Shown in pieces: positions 47,453 to 60,129 of a DNA stretch of 64,000 nt. A model generated the notes under the pieces. It worked only from the letters and a program-made list of their open reading frames with translations, did no database searches and was not told the DNA's origin. Where the stretch lies: NCBI GenBank assembly GCA_020091685.1, contig CM034600.1:6337837-6401836 (forward strand), read 5' to 3'. Each line of letters opens with the position of its first letter. Within the stretch, counting starts at the first letter, position 1. This DNA is from Lutjanus erythropterus. Lineage: Eukaryota; Chordata; Actinopteri; Lutjaniformes; Lutjanidae. Both the position numbers and the translations under genes were made by a program.

Positions 47453-48297
47453 ATAGAGAGATTCTACGCCTTCACTGGAGGGGCAGGCAGCTGTGGGCCC
47501 CAGATCTCAACCGCCACCCACGACACACGGGTTGGCAGTGGCTTTGGGACTGAAACTATAAAAACTGATGGTAAAAATAAAGTTGATATATATATATACT
47601 GAAAGAGCCCTTCAGTGTGAGCTGATATCAGAGCTTTGTTCATTCCAGGGAAGTGTTTGCAAATTTAATTCAAATCAGGCAAACATGAAGCACCTTTGAT
47701 ATTAAAAGTAAAAGTCAGTTTATGTCCCTTACATTTCAACTGCTGAATTTCAGTGTGTGAATTTTTGATAACTTTAAGACATAAAATACATGTGATGCCA
47801 AAATAGTGAGTGAAGTAATGGTCAATTATTCAAGTGTATAAACTAGAACTAAAATTAGTTTTACTCATAACAAACAACCTTCATTTTAACATCTCAACAT
47901 CAAGGTGAAACTGGAGGCCGAGACTAAGGAGTACAGGAGGCAACTGGACAGAAGAGACTTTTGGTGAGTGACAGGAGAGGGGATTTGTCAATTCATAACT
48001 TAATTTTCAACTGCCAACCATCCTAGACAACTTTAAAAACACAAAATATATTTGCTGCTAAAATAGTGACACTAATGATCTTATTCCACTGTTTAAACTA
48101 GGACTAAATTTAGTTTTACTCATAACAAAGAGCAACCAAATATTGATTTTACTCTTTTGTTCTTTTTTCCAGACTAGAGGATGCTGTTGTTTCCAGACCA
48201 AAGTGGTGACAGTTACTCAGCGGTGGTGACAATGGTGGATGGAAAAGTGTTGTCAGAGAGCGAGGACGGCAAATCCAGTGAAAAGGTTGTTGATTAG
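47453..48297 (+). pseudogene. Broken fifth type I keratin copy
   Basis: Mosaic remnant. Exon 1 fragment 47453-about 47549: the start codon is now ATA; ERFYAFTGGAG and RVGSGFG are recognisable. It breaks off into intron-6 sequence (AAAACTGATGGTAAAAATAA), so exons 2-5 are lost. A 3' piece of exon 6 follows (47893-47963, [18 protein letters not shown]) with its GTGAGT donor, then a second intron-6 copy, then exon 7 (48173-48297), which has a deletion that shifts the frame into a TGA. The far-downstream VVD-stop matches gene 2. The copy carries two intron-6 homologues in a row, a sign of unequal recombination. No functional product is possible. Confidence 0.85.
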
Positions 48298-48307
48298 AAA
48301 CTGGAAA

Positions 48308-48313
48308 AATAAA
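48308..48313 (+). terminator. Relict poly(A) signal of the fifth copy
   Basis: AATAAA 11 nt after the relict stop. Downstream sequence to about 48460 still aligns with the 3' flanks of genes 2 and 3, which marks the end of the duplicated unit. Confidence 0.55.
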
Positions 48314-48487
48314 ACTTCCTAACAAAAATACAATGAGCATAAACTGCACAATCATGCCTGTGACTATTTTTTAACTTTGTGTTAAAGAGTCATTACATTA
48401 GATTACATCACAGTCACCCATTCTGCAGTCGTGCATCTCCTGATTATAAGATACTATTACAACTTATTCATTTTTGGTTTAGTATTG

Positions 48488-49202
48488 TTTATTTGATAAA
48501 AACTCAAATACAATCACAAAACGAAATACCAGCGTATGTGATATTGGCAGGGATAACATGATAAAGTCCAGAACTTATTTCCATCATGGTCCCTGGTGTT
48601 CCATTGAACTCCTCACCACAACAAGACAGAGCCAGCCAAGGAACATCCATAACAGGAGACACACATCGCACCACAACAATCAACTTACAAATAAGAATGC
48701 CAATGAAAGAGTAATTTAACCAGAGCACTACTATCAGTTTGTTTAGTGCAACTAGCCCACCTGGCTAGGTATCTTGTTCTGGAATTTGTCTTGCCTAAAA
48801 TGTTCAGGGTTCTCCGTAAGTTCCCATGTAGGACACAATCCAAGTAACCAACAGAGGCCTCTGATGTAACAGATTCCCCTTCAACCCTAAAGATGTAGTA
48901 GAAGCTTTATGTGTGATATCCATATTATTAATTAAAACATTTGCTGAGTATATAGAATTAGGTCTCAAACCACTGTGACCTGAAACATGGACGCTCCGTC
49001 TAGCAGCTTTAGTGGACGTGTTTGTCCCAGAAGAGCCAGAGGATGATGACAGGATGATATTTTTTCGGGTTTTTGGAACTGAAGTGAGCTCAAGTGAACT
49101 GTTGGGCTGATTTGGACTAAGAGAGTCACTGAAGGTACACTTGTAACTTACTGTTAAGGATGAGGCAGTGTCGTTCGTGTGTCAGTTTGTGGGGTTTATA
49201 TA
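48488..49202 (-). other. Unassigned minus-strand block: TATA-like box, open frames, poly(A) signal
   Basis: Read on the minus strand: TATATAAA at 49202-49195; an open frame of 125 codons from 49181 to the TGA at 48806-48804, Ser/Thr-rich in its first half, with its first ATG only at 48923; a second frame ending at the TGA at 48504, with a hydrophobic start (LIVVLWLNYSFIGILICKL); and AATAAA at 48493-48488. I recognise no family. It could be a small spliced gene, a non-coding RNA or a decayed element. It abuts the end of the keratin duplication unit (about 48460). Confidence 0.25.
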
Positions 49203-49204
49203 GT

Positions 49205-50790
49205 GTTGGGGGACCATGGCCCGGACATGTCATCGAGCCATGTTTCACAGTTTAACACTCCACAATTCAGCACTACATAGTTACCAGTTTTCACATGCTC
49301 TCAGAAACTATGTTCTAACATGTATAAAGTCCTCAGAAGAAAAAGTTCCCTTTTTCATTTACAAGGACTAAAATCTGACAATGGACAGAAAGCTGAAAAT
49401 GTCTGATGAAGTATTATACATTATCAAACATTATATAACCTCCCCTGTCACACACATAGACAGTGATGGCTGTCTGGCCTCCTGCCATCATCCTCCCACA
49501 CACCAAAGTCTGCTGCGAGTGCGGGAAATTCTTTCAGCCTCTGAGAAATTCACATTCTGACCTACAGTTCTTTAGACTTGGCCCATAATAGGCCAAAGGC
49601 TCCTATTCCCATGCCATATCCAAGCAGTCCTGTTTGCCTGCTTTCTGTTTATTTACATTCACATTACTCAGTCTAATTCGTGTGTGTTCTTTGATAAAAA
49701 CAGACGTTTTTTGATCTCAGTTGAATCACAGCATAAGTTTATGTTAATCAGCCATTCATTTGGTGATAATAGAGATGTGGGGAGGAACATATTTTGGTAA
49801 TTGGCCGCGACATTTTTGAACATTTCTATATAATTATAGAGTTTGAACTCAACCTTTCCAAATCAATCCACTATTCATCAACACAATGTCATGCCTTTTT
49901 GGAAATATTCAATTGCAACATGCCACAGACAGCACCATGAATCATGCTGCCAGTCTGATCAAGATTGCTTTCTCAACTGAGTCTGTCAGAAAGTTTCTTA
50001 AGTTTTACCAGTTTCCAGTGAAATGCTGCATACTCACCAGGTGCTATTGTGTAAAGTGTGTGCGATAGTGTGTCTGCTGCGAGTGGCTCTGTGTGCCAGT
50101 GTCACTAACTGTTGCTATGGGTGAGGTCGTAAAGCTGTCTTCCCCTGACAGTCTGAGCCTTTGTTTCAGCCAGACGCTTCGTTCTCTGGCCACGCTGACA
50201 GGAGCTGGAGAGACAAACCAGGGAGACAAGGAATTCCAGAGATAGAGTAGAAAAGGAGGGATGGTGGGACTGACAGACATAGGAGATGGATGGAGGGATA
50301 CTGGAGAAAAAAAGGACACAAGTGCATGTCTCTGCTGCATGCTTGTAATTCCTCAGGCCCCACTGAGAGCTGGCTGAACAATACCTTTCTCTCTGCATGA
50401 AGAGAGGAGGCCCTCTGAGGATTTACTTTGGTCAGTCATTTCTCACCAAAATATTGAGTAAAAAACCGGGAAAATTCATTCTAACTGAAACTGTATCTAT
50501 AAGAATACAAAAAAATGCTATGAGAAATAAAAATGTATGTTATATAAATTGTGAAAAAAGATAATTGAGGCAATAAATGCAAAAAGAACAGTGCGCTCAG
50601 TAAAGTGCAGATCCCCACCAGGCGACAGATGGTGAAGCACCTACTGCAATGCCACCACAACTACCAGATGCAACCAGCTGAGATATGCAAATTTTTCCAC
50701 CAACATTAACATGACCCCCACATATGCTGTCTCGAGCTGAAACAAGATCTCAAACTAAAACAGGTGTTGATCATTTGCGGCCCCTGGCGA
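49205..50790. other. Intergenic, no gene recognised
   Basis: AT-rich, with a moderately GC-rich patch at 50090-50400. Several overlapping minus-strand frames there have no recognisable domain, and low-complexity purine runs explain their length. Confidence 0.4.
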
Positions 50791-51150
50791 CCGAGAGATT
50801 CCCTCAAGGCGCTCTTGACATATTGCTTTCACAAAAATGTGATGGACATAAGGTCACAGTGACCTTGATCTTTCACCTTTGACCGCCAAAATCTAATCAG
50901 CTCATCTTTGGGTCCAAGTGGTCATTTGTGCCAAATTTGAAGAAAATCCCTCAAGGCATTCTTGAGATATACAAGAATTCCTATACAAGAATACAAGAAT
51001 TGGATGACCTGAAAACATAATACTTTCTGTCTTAAAACGCTGATCAGTCCAGTAGTGTTCAAGATTAGCTCGGGACAAGATGCTTTTTACAGGCAAGTAC
51101 AGAGAGAGAGAGCTGAATATTATGTCATAGTGAAGTTGACCTTTGACCTT
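50790..51150. repeat. Dispersed repeat (GGTCACAGTGACCTT family)
   Basis: AAGGTCACAGTGACCTTGAT, TTTGACCGCCAAAATCTAAT, GTGCCAAATTTGAAG and CCCTCAAGGCATTCTTGAGA are phrases of a repeat very common in teleosts. The CCCTCAAGGC unit occurs twice, about 140 bp apart. Confidence 0.7.
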
Positions 51151-51155
51151 GCTCA

Positions 51156-51294
51156 CCTTGTTGTGAGCAGTTTCAAGTAGGTACTACTTTCTTACTGCAA
51201 TAGGAGATACCTGGACTAATTTAGAATCTAATGGAACAACTTTCTTTTCAGCAAAAAAGAAAGTAGTTCCTACATGAAACTGCTCACCACAAGG
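51156..51294. mobile_element. Small fold-back element
   Basis: Arms of about 38 bp, CCTTGTTGTGAGCAGTTTC at the left and GAAACTGCTCACCACAAGG at the right, flank a short AT-rich core. A near-perfect hairpin of about 139 bp. Confidence 0.75.
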
Positions 51295-51329
51295 TCTGTG
51301 GCTGGGTCATGATTTCTGGGAAGAGACAC

Positions 51330-51560
51330 TGTTTTTGAATTTTTCAACTGTATTTTTTGGTGCTTTGAGTACCATTTAGTCCCATTATGTTGGAGAGAAG
51401 GCAGACTTCTCTACGGACAATATTTTCAAAACTCAGCAACTCACACCAGAAAAATCTACATGGATAAATAGCACTGCAGGAATAATATAATATTATAATA
51501 ATATATTTTTATATTTTAATAAAATATTTTTTGATTTTGGGGTGAACCGTCCCTTTAAGA
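51330..51560 (+). repeat. Dispersed repeat (TTTGAGCACC family)
   Basis: Phrases GGTGCTTTGAGTACCA, TTGGAGAGAAGGCAGAC, AACTCACACCAGAAAAATC and CCGTCCCTTTAAG in the order seen at 55.92-56.10 kb. Confidence 0.65.
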
Positions 51561-51649
51561 CAGACAAAATGTGAGCCTGTCTTTTAAATATTTCAAATGT
51601 CAAAAGATATAACTAGTGTGAGACACATTTCAGTTCAGCTGAGACAGCA

Positions 51650-51662
51650 CCCCCCCCCCCCC
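51650..51662. repeat. Poly-C run
   Basis: Thirteen consecutive C. Confidence 0.9.
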
Positions 51663-52675
51663 ATCCCCCAACCACCCATACAAACATTATTAACACGTCT
51701 CACCAAAAGACTTATTTTTTAATTAAAAGTCACTGTTGTCTTATAATCTTAAAGGGTGGTGACATGTGGTGACATGTTTCTCCAGCCAAGTCTCAGTTAA
51801 ATGTTGCAATTCCCCCAAAAACTGGAATATGTTTTACATGTTACAGACGAGCTCCGCATTCCAAGTGTTGCAAGCACGTTGCATCACCCAGAGTGTAGAA
51901 ATTCACAAACTGCCTCCTTTTCTTTTGACAGATCCTTTTATTTAATGTGAACACAAACAGGCCTGTAGAGGGTTATCAGCAGCTATCATGAGTGAAGATA
52001 AACAGTTTAAGCTGGAACATGAGAGTTCATTCAGAACTCTCTTTAGGCCGTGCATGAGTCAGTCATGACAGGTCAGTGGCCTGCAGTATAACAGTAACTG
52101 TTTGATCTCTCTGCCCTTTTTCCCTGGTAAAACAGTTAATAGGCTTTTACATAGATAAACCATGAATCATCCCTCCCTGTCACACACACACATAGATAAA
52201 CACACACTCTGGATGTTTCCCTCTACTCCACACATCTGCTGGGTGTGTCGGGCGTGAGTCAAGTCAGGTTTCCAGTGCTCCCAACCCACTCGGCCTCCTC
52301 CCAGTGGGAGCAAAAAAGGGGGAGAAGTAAGGGACCGGTGGTAGAGGGAGAAGGGTGTGGTGTTTGTCTGTGCGTGTTTGTGTGTTTGGGAGACATAAGG
52401 GACAAATAAAGTACTGGGAAAGTAAAGAGAAAGTGAGCTGTGACAGGAAAAAAGGAAATACAGTGGTGTAAATAATTGTTTAAAGCTGCAGAGAAGTCAC
52501 CCAAATTGACCTTTCTTACATTTTCCTCTCTGCGCCAGTAACAGCTGATCAAGCCTCTCACTCGGCAGAACCTCAGTTAACTTTCACTTTTCTTGTTTCC
52601 TGTGCTCAGATATGCTATGTGCCAGAATCGTCTCTTGAAAAAAAAATATTGTATAGATGGTCAAACGATGTTGCT
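51663..52675. other. Intergenic, no gene recognised
   Basis: Unremarkable sequence with a CA-rich patch at about 52185-52210. A 100-codon minus-strand frame (52259-52561) has no recognised domain. Confidence 0.4.
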
Positions 52676-52679
52676 GGGG

Positions 52680-52970
52680 GACCTGTAAAGCATCTTAAGT
52701 TAACTAATATAAGCAAAACCCTAGCTAATCTACATCAATCAGAGCCTGGTTAGTTACATCTGATAGCCAAAAACAATATAATAAATATAGATAGTCACAT
52801 CTTAAGTTAAGTAATTTACCACAGCACTAGCTAAGTAGGCAGCTAACGATTGATGTAGATTACCTAGTTGGTTAGCCAGCATTTTGTTAACATTAGTTAT
52901 CAGTTGTAACTAGCCAGCTAACAGTTGACATAGATAAACTAGCTAGTTAGCTAGTATTTTGCTGCAGAAT
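52680..52970. repeat. TTAGCTAG-rich repeat with inverted segments
   Basis: CTAGCTAATCTACATCAATC (about 52722) is the near reverse complement of GATTGATGTAGATTACCTAG (about 52848). Multiple AGCTAACAGTTGA/TTAGCTAG phrases. Confidence 0.55.
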
Positions 52971-52974
52971 AATG

Positions 52975-53236
52975 GTGTGTTCCGTTTACCCTGGAAGTAA
53001 CCATAGCATCAGCCACAGACGGTGCTGTGTGTATAACTGATTTAATGAGACACAATCTGTACTTAACACTGTTGATACACAAAGCAGCCATATTGGATTT
53101 TGAGGTCAGGGTTAATCAGTACCTCTGACTCTCCGAGTTGGAAACTGGACTTCAGGTGGAGTTCCAGTTGACATTTCCAACTTGAAATTCAGAAAGTCAG
53201 TCTTCCCAGTTCATACGGAGCGCACCATAATACACA
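52975..53236. mobile_element. Small TIR element
   Basis: The left end ATAATGGTGTGTTCCGTTTA is matched inverted by CATACGGAGCGCACCATAAT at the right end. About 260 bp, no coding capacity. Confidence 0.6.
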
Positions 53237-53239
53237 CTA

Positions 53240-55330
53240 GCTCGTCAGCCTCTTGCTAATCTAAGCTAATTTAAGATATGTGTTTAAACATCCCCCAGCA
53301 ACATCTTTTCACCATTTGTTTTTCTTTTCAACATAGACAAGCCTAGCATGTCCAAGTACAGGAAACAGGAAAAGACAAAGTGAACCAGGGTGTCAAAATG
53401 GGCGGGGCTTAAGAAGGGTCAACTGGCAGAATAAACCAAGCTAGCTTAAAATGTATTAATATACCGTGACTGTAGTGAGTGACAGCAGCTTGTAAAAACT
53501 TGAGCTGAACACATACATGTTGTCTTGAAAGCCTTTACTTTTACTTTAATAAACTTTATAAATGCTTGACATGCTTGTGCACATTCAAACACTAACACAC
53601 TGGATAATCGTGTCAAATTTCTTCTTAGACACTGGCGGCTCTACAAACACCAGCAGTGGAATAAAAGTAAGTGGAGAAAAATTAGGCCTTGCAGATCAAA
53701 GGTGAATGAATATTTAGCAACTGGACAAACATATTGGAAAAAAAAAACACTTTTGGTGGACCGCTATGGTGAAATAAGTAACATTTATGTAACCGTCTTT
53801 GTAAAACAAAACTCTAGAGCTCACGCTCAAGACTGACTCACAGAACCAGGGCCTCAGGAGGGAGGACTGCAGTTGGACCCTCCTCAAATAAACGCTCTAT
53901 GTGAGATATATGTAACCAACTGCCCACAGGAAACGTTCATAATCAGAAGCTACAATCAAAATCCAAACAGTGGCGAGCATTTGCTCCGTTCAGTGACAGA
54001 CTGCCTCACCAAAATGAGATCCCTGTCCCCTCCTGACCTCACAGAAACAACAAACTAGTAAACATCCTAATGTCACCTTAAGTGACTTCTTCTGGGAAAA
54101 GAAGATCACATTTTTAAGCAGTTACTGTAAATCTCTCCACTTTTTTGAGCTGCCAAGTTTTGGAGGTCGAGGGCAGTGGAGAGGTGGTACAGAAAAGGTG
54201 CAAGGGAGGGTGGGAAGAAAAAAGGTGAATGCGAGCTAAAAAGAAAGAAATTGAAAGAGAGTGACAGATGAAAATGGGGGAAAAACAGGATAGTGGGAGA
54301 GCAGAGACGTGGAGGAGGCAGAGAAGGAGGAGGTGCAGAGGGCAGATTGAGTAAGAACACAACTGGGCAGGGTGCCACCATCCAGCCACCGTTTTCTCTC
54401 CCCCATTTTCATTTTCCAGTCCTGTTGCGTGGTGAGTTGGAAATCCAAGGCTCACCCCCTCGAAACTGAAGAGCTGAATTGGCTGAACTTGTTGAGTGAC
54501 TCATTCGTCTGGTTTCCGTGGAAACTCACCAGAAGAACTTGGTGACCAAGAAAGTCGCAAGCCATACACCCAAAGGAGTAAGATGATTACCGCCTGTGCG
54601 CTGCTAAAAATACAGCGGTGCAGCTTTTTGGTGTGGATGAATTCAGCCTAAAACAACTTTTGCACAGAGATCCAAAGCAGAGTTCAACAAGTTAAAAGCA
54701 CCCAGCTTTGCTCATGATGAAGCAAATGTTTAACCTTAATGAAAGAGCAGCATTTATTCTTTTTTTCCTCTCTGGAAAGTGAGCTTTTTTTTAATTCACA
54801 TACACATATCTGAAGCAGTTTCACTACCCTTGACATTTTTAATGAGTAACTGGCTCACATTCCAGAGCAAAGGGCAAATGATTAAAACTGGAAGTTGGGC
54901 TGTGCTGCTCTCTCTTAAGTTAATGATAGGAAAGTTCAGAAGATTCAGTTTAATAAAAGATTTCTCTTCATCTGTCATGTAGACTGGGGCACAGGTCTTA
55001 TGGGCTTATAACACCGATCAATACAAGATATCATGAGGGGTGCAGTGTAGCACACATTAGATTTTAATGGTTTAATGACTGTCTTTTTGCACCTTGTTGA
55101 AAATAGTCACAGGGAAGCTATTCAGCTATTTACACCCAGCTGCTAATTTAGCTAAGCCATAAAGAGTGGCAAAATCTACACAGACGTTGATTTATTATTT
55201 TCGGGTTTCAGTCGCAGTTTGGACAGGTCTAAAAAACAAAACTACCTGGTGAGGTTTAGGAAAAGATCAGTTTGTCTTTGCCATGCAGAGACTAACCATG
55301 GTCTTTACATAGCCAGGCCACAGCCATAGC
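53240..55330. other. Intergenic with a polypurine tract
   Basis: No gene recognised. 54170-54350 is strongly purine-biased (GAAAGAAATTGAAAGAGAG, GGAGGAGGTGCAGAGGGC), which gives long but low-complexity minus-strand frames. Confidence 0.5.
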
Positions 55331-55339
55331 CAGACTTAA

Positions 55340-55880
55340 CATAGACAGGCTATTCACACCATCCACACAGGCTATTTACGCCCCGGGTGCAAAAAGCATT
55401 GCTGGCTACTGACACCAGGGTGCTTGTGTCTCCAATGGGGTACAAACAGCCACATTGTCTATTCACACCTGCTGGATTGGCTATTTATACTCCAGGTACA
55501 AATAGCAATGGTGGCTGAGGACACCTGGGTGCTTGTGTCTGCGCTGCTAGCCTATACAGACTCGGTTGTAAATAGCCACATTGGCAATTCACACCTGCTA
55601 TATTGGCTATTTACAACGTAGGTGCAAATAGCATTGTTGACTACAATATACACCCAGGTGTAAAGAGCTAGCCTATACAGACTCGGTTGTAAATTTGGCT
55701 CATTGGCTCTTCACACCTGCCACAGTGGCTATTTACAGCCTGGGTGCAAATAGCGTTGTTGACTAAGGACACCTGGGTGCTTGTGTCTGCAATGCTACCC
55801 TACATACACTTGTAAATACCCACATTGGCTATTGCACCCCAGGTGGCTACTGGTAGCTGGGTGCTAATAGCATCTGCCTA
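55340..55880 (+). repeat. Imperfect minisatellite (GGCTATTTACA unit)
   Basis: About four degenerate copies of a roughly 140-nt unit: CACATTGGCTATTCACACCT, GGCTATTTACA, GGTGCAAATAGCATTGTTG, ACACCTGGGTGCTTGTGTCT, then CTAGCCTATACAGACTCGGT. Confidence 0.75.
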
Positions 55881-56370
55881 AACAATCCACAACTTTTAAA
55901 AGATTTGTACAAAGTTATATTTTTTGGTGGTTTGAGCACCACAGGACTGGTGCCATCTAGTTCCATTACATTGGAGAGAAGGCATAAACTTCTTTGGCCA
56001 ATATCTCCAAAACTCTGCAACTCACACCAAAATAAATAGCACTACAGGCCAGAGGAAAGTATTTTTGAGTTTGTGGTGGACCTGTCCCGTTAAATACAAA
56101 GTATTTCACTTTCAACAAAACAATGAATCAGCAAACTGCTACAATGCAAGGTGTAAATTCAGCCATATGCAGTTTTTAGCAGCACTCAGTGGCAAGAGGG
56201 AACCATAAACTTTAACTAAACCATAAACTCCTGAAAGACCACAGACCCAGCTCCACCCTTACGTTTCTCCCCAACCTCCCTCCGTCCACGAGATCCAGGG
56301 TGGCCCATAGTTTTGTGGAGTTTGATTGACAGAATGTACCATCCTGCTTTCTCACACATTCCAGACTGTT
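55730..56370 (+). repeat. Duplicated segment, copy 1
   Basis: Matches 60256-60871. The last 315 bp (56056-56370) align with 60557-60871 without gaps and with only a handful of mismatches. Confidence 0.8.
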
Positions 56371-57175
56371 AATAACATCATATTATAAAATGCTACAAGT
56401 TTTAAATATGGAATCAAAAGCTAGGAAAGCTCAGCTCCCTGCTAAGGCTGTTTGTCAAGCTGTCATCACTCACTAACCAGTCAGTAATTATACCTTCACT
56501 GTTTACTAGCAACATGTTGTTTGCAAGCACACCAAACATATTTCTAACATTATGAAAGGATGGTGGTCCGATACTGTAATTGACTTTATATGTAGTTAAG
56601 GCATTATGTCATTGTACAGAATGTGCGGGCTCAACATAGCCCACAATATCTTTACAGCAAAAAAACTGTAACAAATTCATTTCTCATGAATGCAATATTT
56701 ATTCAATTACAACAAAATGAACTTTGTCTATATATATCTACATTGCCAGGTATTCATGTTTCCAGTGTGTGTACTGTGAACTGTAGCAGGGATAGAAGCA
56801 GAAATTCAGTTAGACTCCATCACTGATGTCACAGCCATGATGTTTTTTCTTCCAAGGGCACTCTAGCAGTTTAGCATAGCATGCATTGCATTCCACAAAG
56901 TTAAAAAAAAAGTTTTTAAAAAGTATATTAAAAATAGAATAGTCATAATAAAAGAAGCAGAGGCTGAGATATCTTGACTTTAGTTTCCACTACGTAGAGC
57001 CACAGTGAAACCGGTGCTTTGGTGTTTTGAGCTTCCCATTTCCCATAAGCTCTAGACCATCACAGGTCTGGCTTGACTGAAGAGGCAAGACAGTGAGCGA
57101 GTTGAGAGTAGCTCAGACATGTCTGTGATAACTACAGGATGAAGAGGACCAAAGAATCCACTTTAAAATAACAAC
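56371..57175. other. Intergenic, no gene recognised
   Basis: AT-rich, short frames only. Confidence 0.45.
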
Positions 57176-57179
57176 TTCA

Positions 57180-57475
57180 AAATCAGTTTGATGCTACACT
57201 GACTTATAATAGAATGCATCTGTAATTCCCACGCTGTAACTTTCCTGGCCAGGTCATGAAAGTGCATAATAACATACACACCACCACCTATCACTGATTT
57301 TGGTGAAACTGGATCATATTTTCTGGAGAAAATGGTTTTCACAAGGATTTCAGATTTACAGAGTTCACTGATAGACAGTGAAGTAAACAGCTGCTAAATG
57401 TTGTTAGCTAGTTAGCTAGTTAGCCATTGCCTACTGCTCAGATTTGTAGTTCAGAGCCCTAAAGAACTGCTGGTG
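57180..57475 (+). repeat. Dispersed repeat related to the 3.75-5.5 kb family
   Basis: GGTGAAACTGGATCATATTT and TCTGGAGAAAATG, then TTAGCTAGTTAGCTAGTTAG. Related to about 4.1 kb and, inverted, to about 40.1 kb. Confidence 0.55.
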
Positions 57476-60125
57476 TTTACTTTTCTAGCACAGGAGCTTT
57501 GCACCACTGGGAAGAGGAGGTTTTCAGAAACTGGGGGCACCAAATCACTAAAAAATACCAAATTTTACACGTTTCTTTGAATAGCGAGCTTTGGTAGAAA
57601 TTCATGGATATGAATGAAACCAAGCTACAGTGGTGTAAAAATTGTGAACTGGTGCGCTGGTGAAATCTTCATGGAAACAGCAGTTTTACATGCTAACTTT
57701 GTTGAAATCTTGAAGCTAGATAGTCTATGTAGCTAGATAGATTGATGCCCAGTCAGTCCATTGAGTGTTGCTCGCCTGGCACATACCAAAAAGGTTTTTA
57801 GCTCCCGAGTTTACTTCCTGGTTATACGACTCACCAAATATAGCCCATAGACTTTACATGGTGATGATGTCACAGATTTTTAAGTAGCTTTTCTTGCCAT
57901 AACTGACCTTGTTTGCAGTTCAAAGTGTCCCATCAAGAGTTTTACAATAGTGGCCTATGGGAGACAATGTTGTTTTGGCCGAATTTTTCGTTGCAAGTGG
58001 TCACTGAGAAAAATTGGCGAGGCTGGGCAGCAATGCCCTGTCTAGTTCTATTATCAGTTTATGGCAGGTTGCAGCTCAGAGGTTGTTGTTGTTTCCCAGA
58101 GACTTGGAAAACGTAGATGGCGGATACCGCAGTGCCCACTGAAACCAAGCAACCAATGAATCTAGTTGTGTGCATTGTTTCCTCATTGAATGACCACATA
58201 TTTTGTTGTTCATCAAGTGAAACTGATGTGAAATACCATCAGTAAATAAGTAAATAAATCAAAACTCATCAAAATATGTTTGTTCTGTAATATATCTTAT
58301 TTTATTTGTCATTGTTGGCTTTGTGTTGGAGGATTAGACTAATAATTTAGGGAGTGCGCCGAATACACTTGGGGTCATTTTGGGACATTCTAGGAGTACA
58401 TTTGACTTGGGCACAAAATATATGAGTGTGAACCTTCTCATATCCTCTCTCAAATAATAAAAATTATGTTGCTTTTTTTCAGAGTGATAAGTCAGGCTGT
58501 GGTTTTTGAATCATTTTAATATGCTCACAATAACGACGGACAATAAAAAAAATGTTTGGTTGAAGAAATGAAATAAATTAAAACCACCATTAGATTCTGA
58601 TGAGTTTTCATGACAGCCATGACGCTTGCACAGAGACCTCTTTGTTTCCTTATTAATTCCCTTTATCTAACCCCTGATAATCCACTTACTGCAGGATGCT
58701 GTTGCAGAGGGAGCTGTAATTACAGAGATTGTTTGGGAGAATTTTTTTGACGCGAGGAATTCCATCACAGGAAGGGAGAGGCCGCATTTAAAAAGCTCCA
58801 AAGGTTGGAATGACCCTCTGTCAAAACAGCATGCCCAGGAAGGCTGACGCATAAACACATACACACGTACACACAGTTCAAAGGAACACACACACACGAA
58901 CACCTGCGTGCTTTGGTTTCCTGCGCTTCACGAGCGCACAAAAGGCCCACGTAACACAATCTTGACAAAACTTTGGCTTGTGTCCCTAAGTGAAATCTAA
59001 ATCTAATAAATGAGACAGAGTGAGAATGAGGAACGCTGAGGGTGTGACTCTGGGAACTAAAGTCCTGAGGCTCCTCTCTGATGGTTAGTAGTAAAACCAG
59101 GGGGATTTCAGAGAGACGTGAGGTTTCCAAAAACACCACCAACAGCTTAGTCCCTGAATGAATCATCCGTTAATACAGTGGTTTCCCACATAATAACTGA
59201 AAATAACTGAATTTGTTTGTGCCAGTTCATTACAGCCTCCAGCTGGCTGGATGGGAATATGTTTGTTTAGGCCCGTTCTGTCTGTACACAGGATGTGTTC
59301 TAAAATTTAGGAATAGACACTGATTGCTCCACCAAGTTCTCATGTCTGCATGTGAAACTTTGTGTATTTGCTCTAAATTATGTTTTAAGATCTGTTAATG
59401 TCTTGTTATATTTATACAACTAAAAACTGATGGTTATAGAAAGATTTTCTTCATCACATTCAATATAAACATATTTAATTTCTGCCCTGGGACTAAATGA
59501 TCGACAGTAAATAAAGATGGAGTAAAGATGCAAAAAAGTGTTTGCTCACAATTTGCAACCCTATTAAATTCAAACATCAAAGACTAAAGAACAGAAGGTA
59601 CCTTCCTGAATCAATCACTGGTAAAATGAATGACCAATTAATCTATTAATTGTTGTTTTTTAAACTAAAATTTTTCTTATACCAAACAATACTAAATGTG
59701 TTTTTTCCTTTCAACAAAAAGCTTTATTTCCACAGCAACATGTTGTATATTCCCTGACAGCATTATGAAACTAATAAAGAAGTGAAGGTCTATATATTAA
59801 ACTCATATATATATCAGATACCATGCGGAGCGCACTCATTAAAATAATCTTGTATATTTCAGATCTTCATTTGATAGTATTGATTAAATTTCACTTGATC
59901 GATCAAATTCTTAATGACCAGTTATTAATCATCGATTAATCATTATCATCTCCAGAATTTACCTTTCACTACTACTCACCAACTTTTATTGGTAATTCCA
60001 AATGTAATTAACAGAAATTGAAATTGTAGTTTTGTTTAATATGTGATGCTAATATATTTTGGGGTCTGCATGTTATGTATCTTCAGTGTAATATTTTATA
60101 TTTTGCAATGTAGCGCACAATTTAT
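57476..60125. other. Intergenic, no gene recognised
   Basis: The stretch at 57770-58170 looks repeat-like (ATAGACTTTACATGGTGATG, CCTATGGGAGACAATG). 58770-59130 has antisense frames up to 133 codons with no recognised domain. The remainder is AT-rich. Confidence 0.4.
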
Positions 60126-60129
60126 ATAG

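Noticed and set aside
49215-49370. 51-codon plus-strand frame after a TTTATATAG box
   Set aside because: The box is the reverse of the minus-strand TATATAAA; no known motif in the frame.
50117-50245. 42-codon frame MGEVVKLSS...
   Set aside because: Short, no homology recognised, no promoter or conservation evidence.
54106-54455. Overlapping 91-, 113- and 70-codon minus-strand frames
   Set aside because: Low-complexity Ser/Pro/Leu translation of a polypurine tract.
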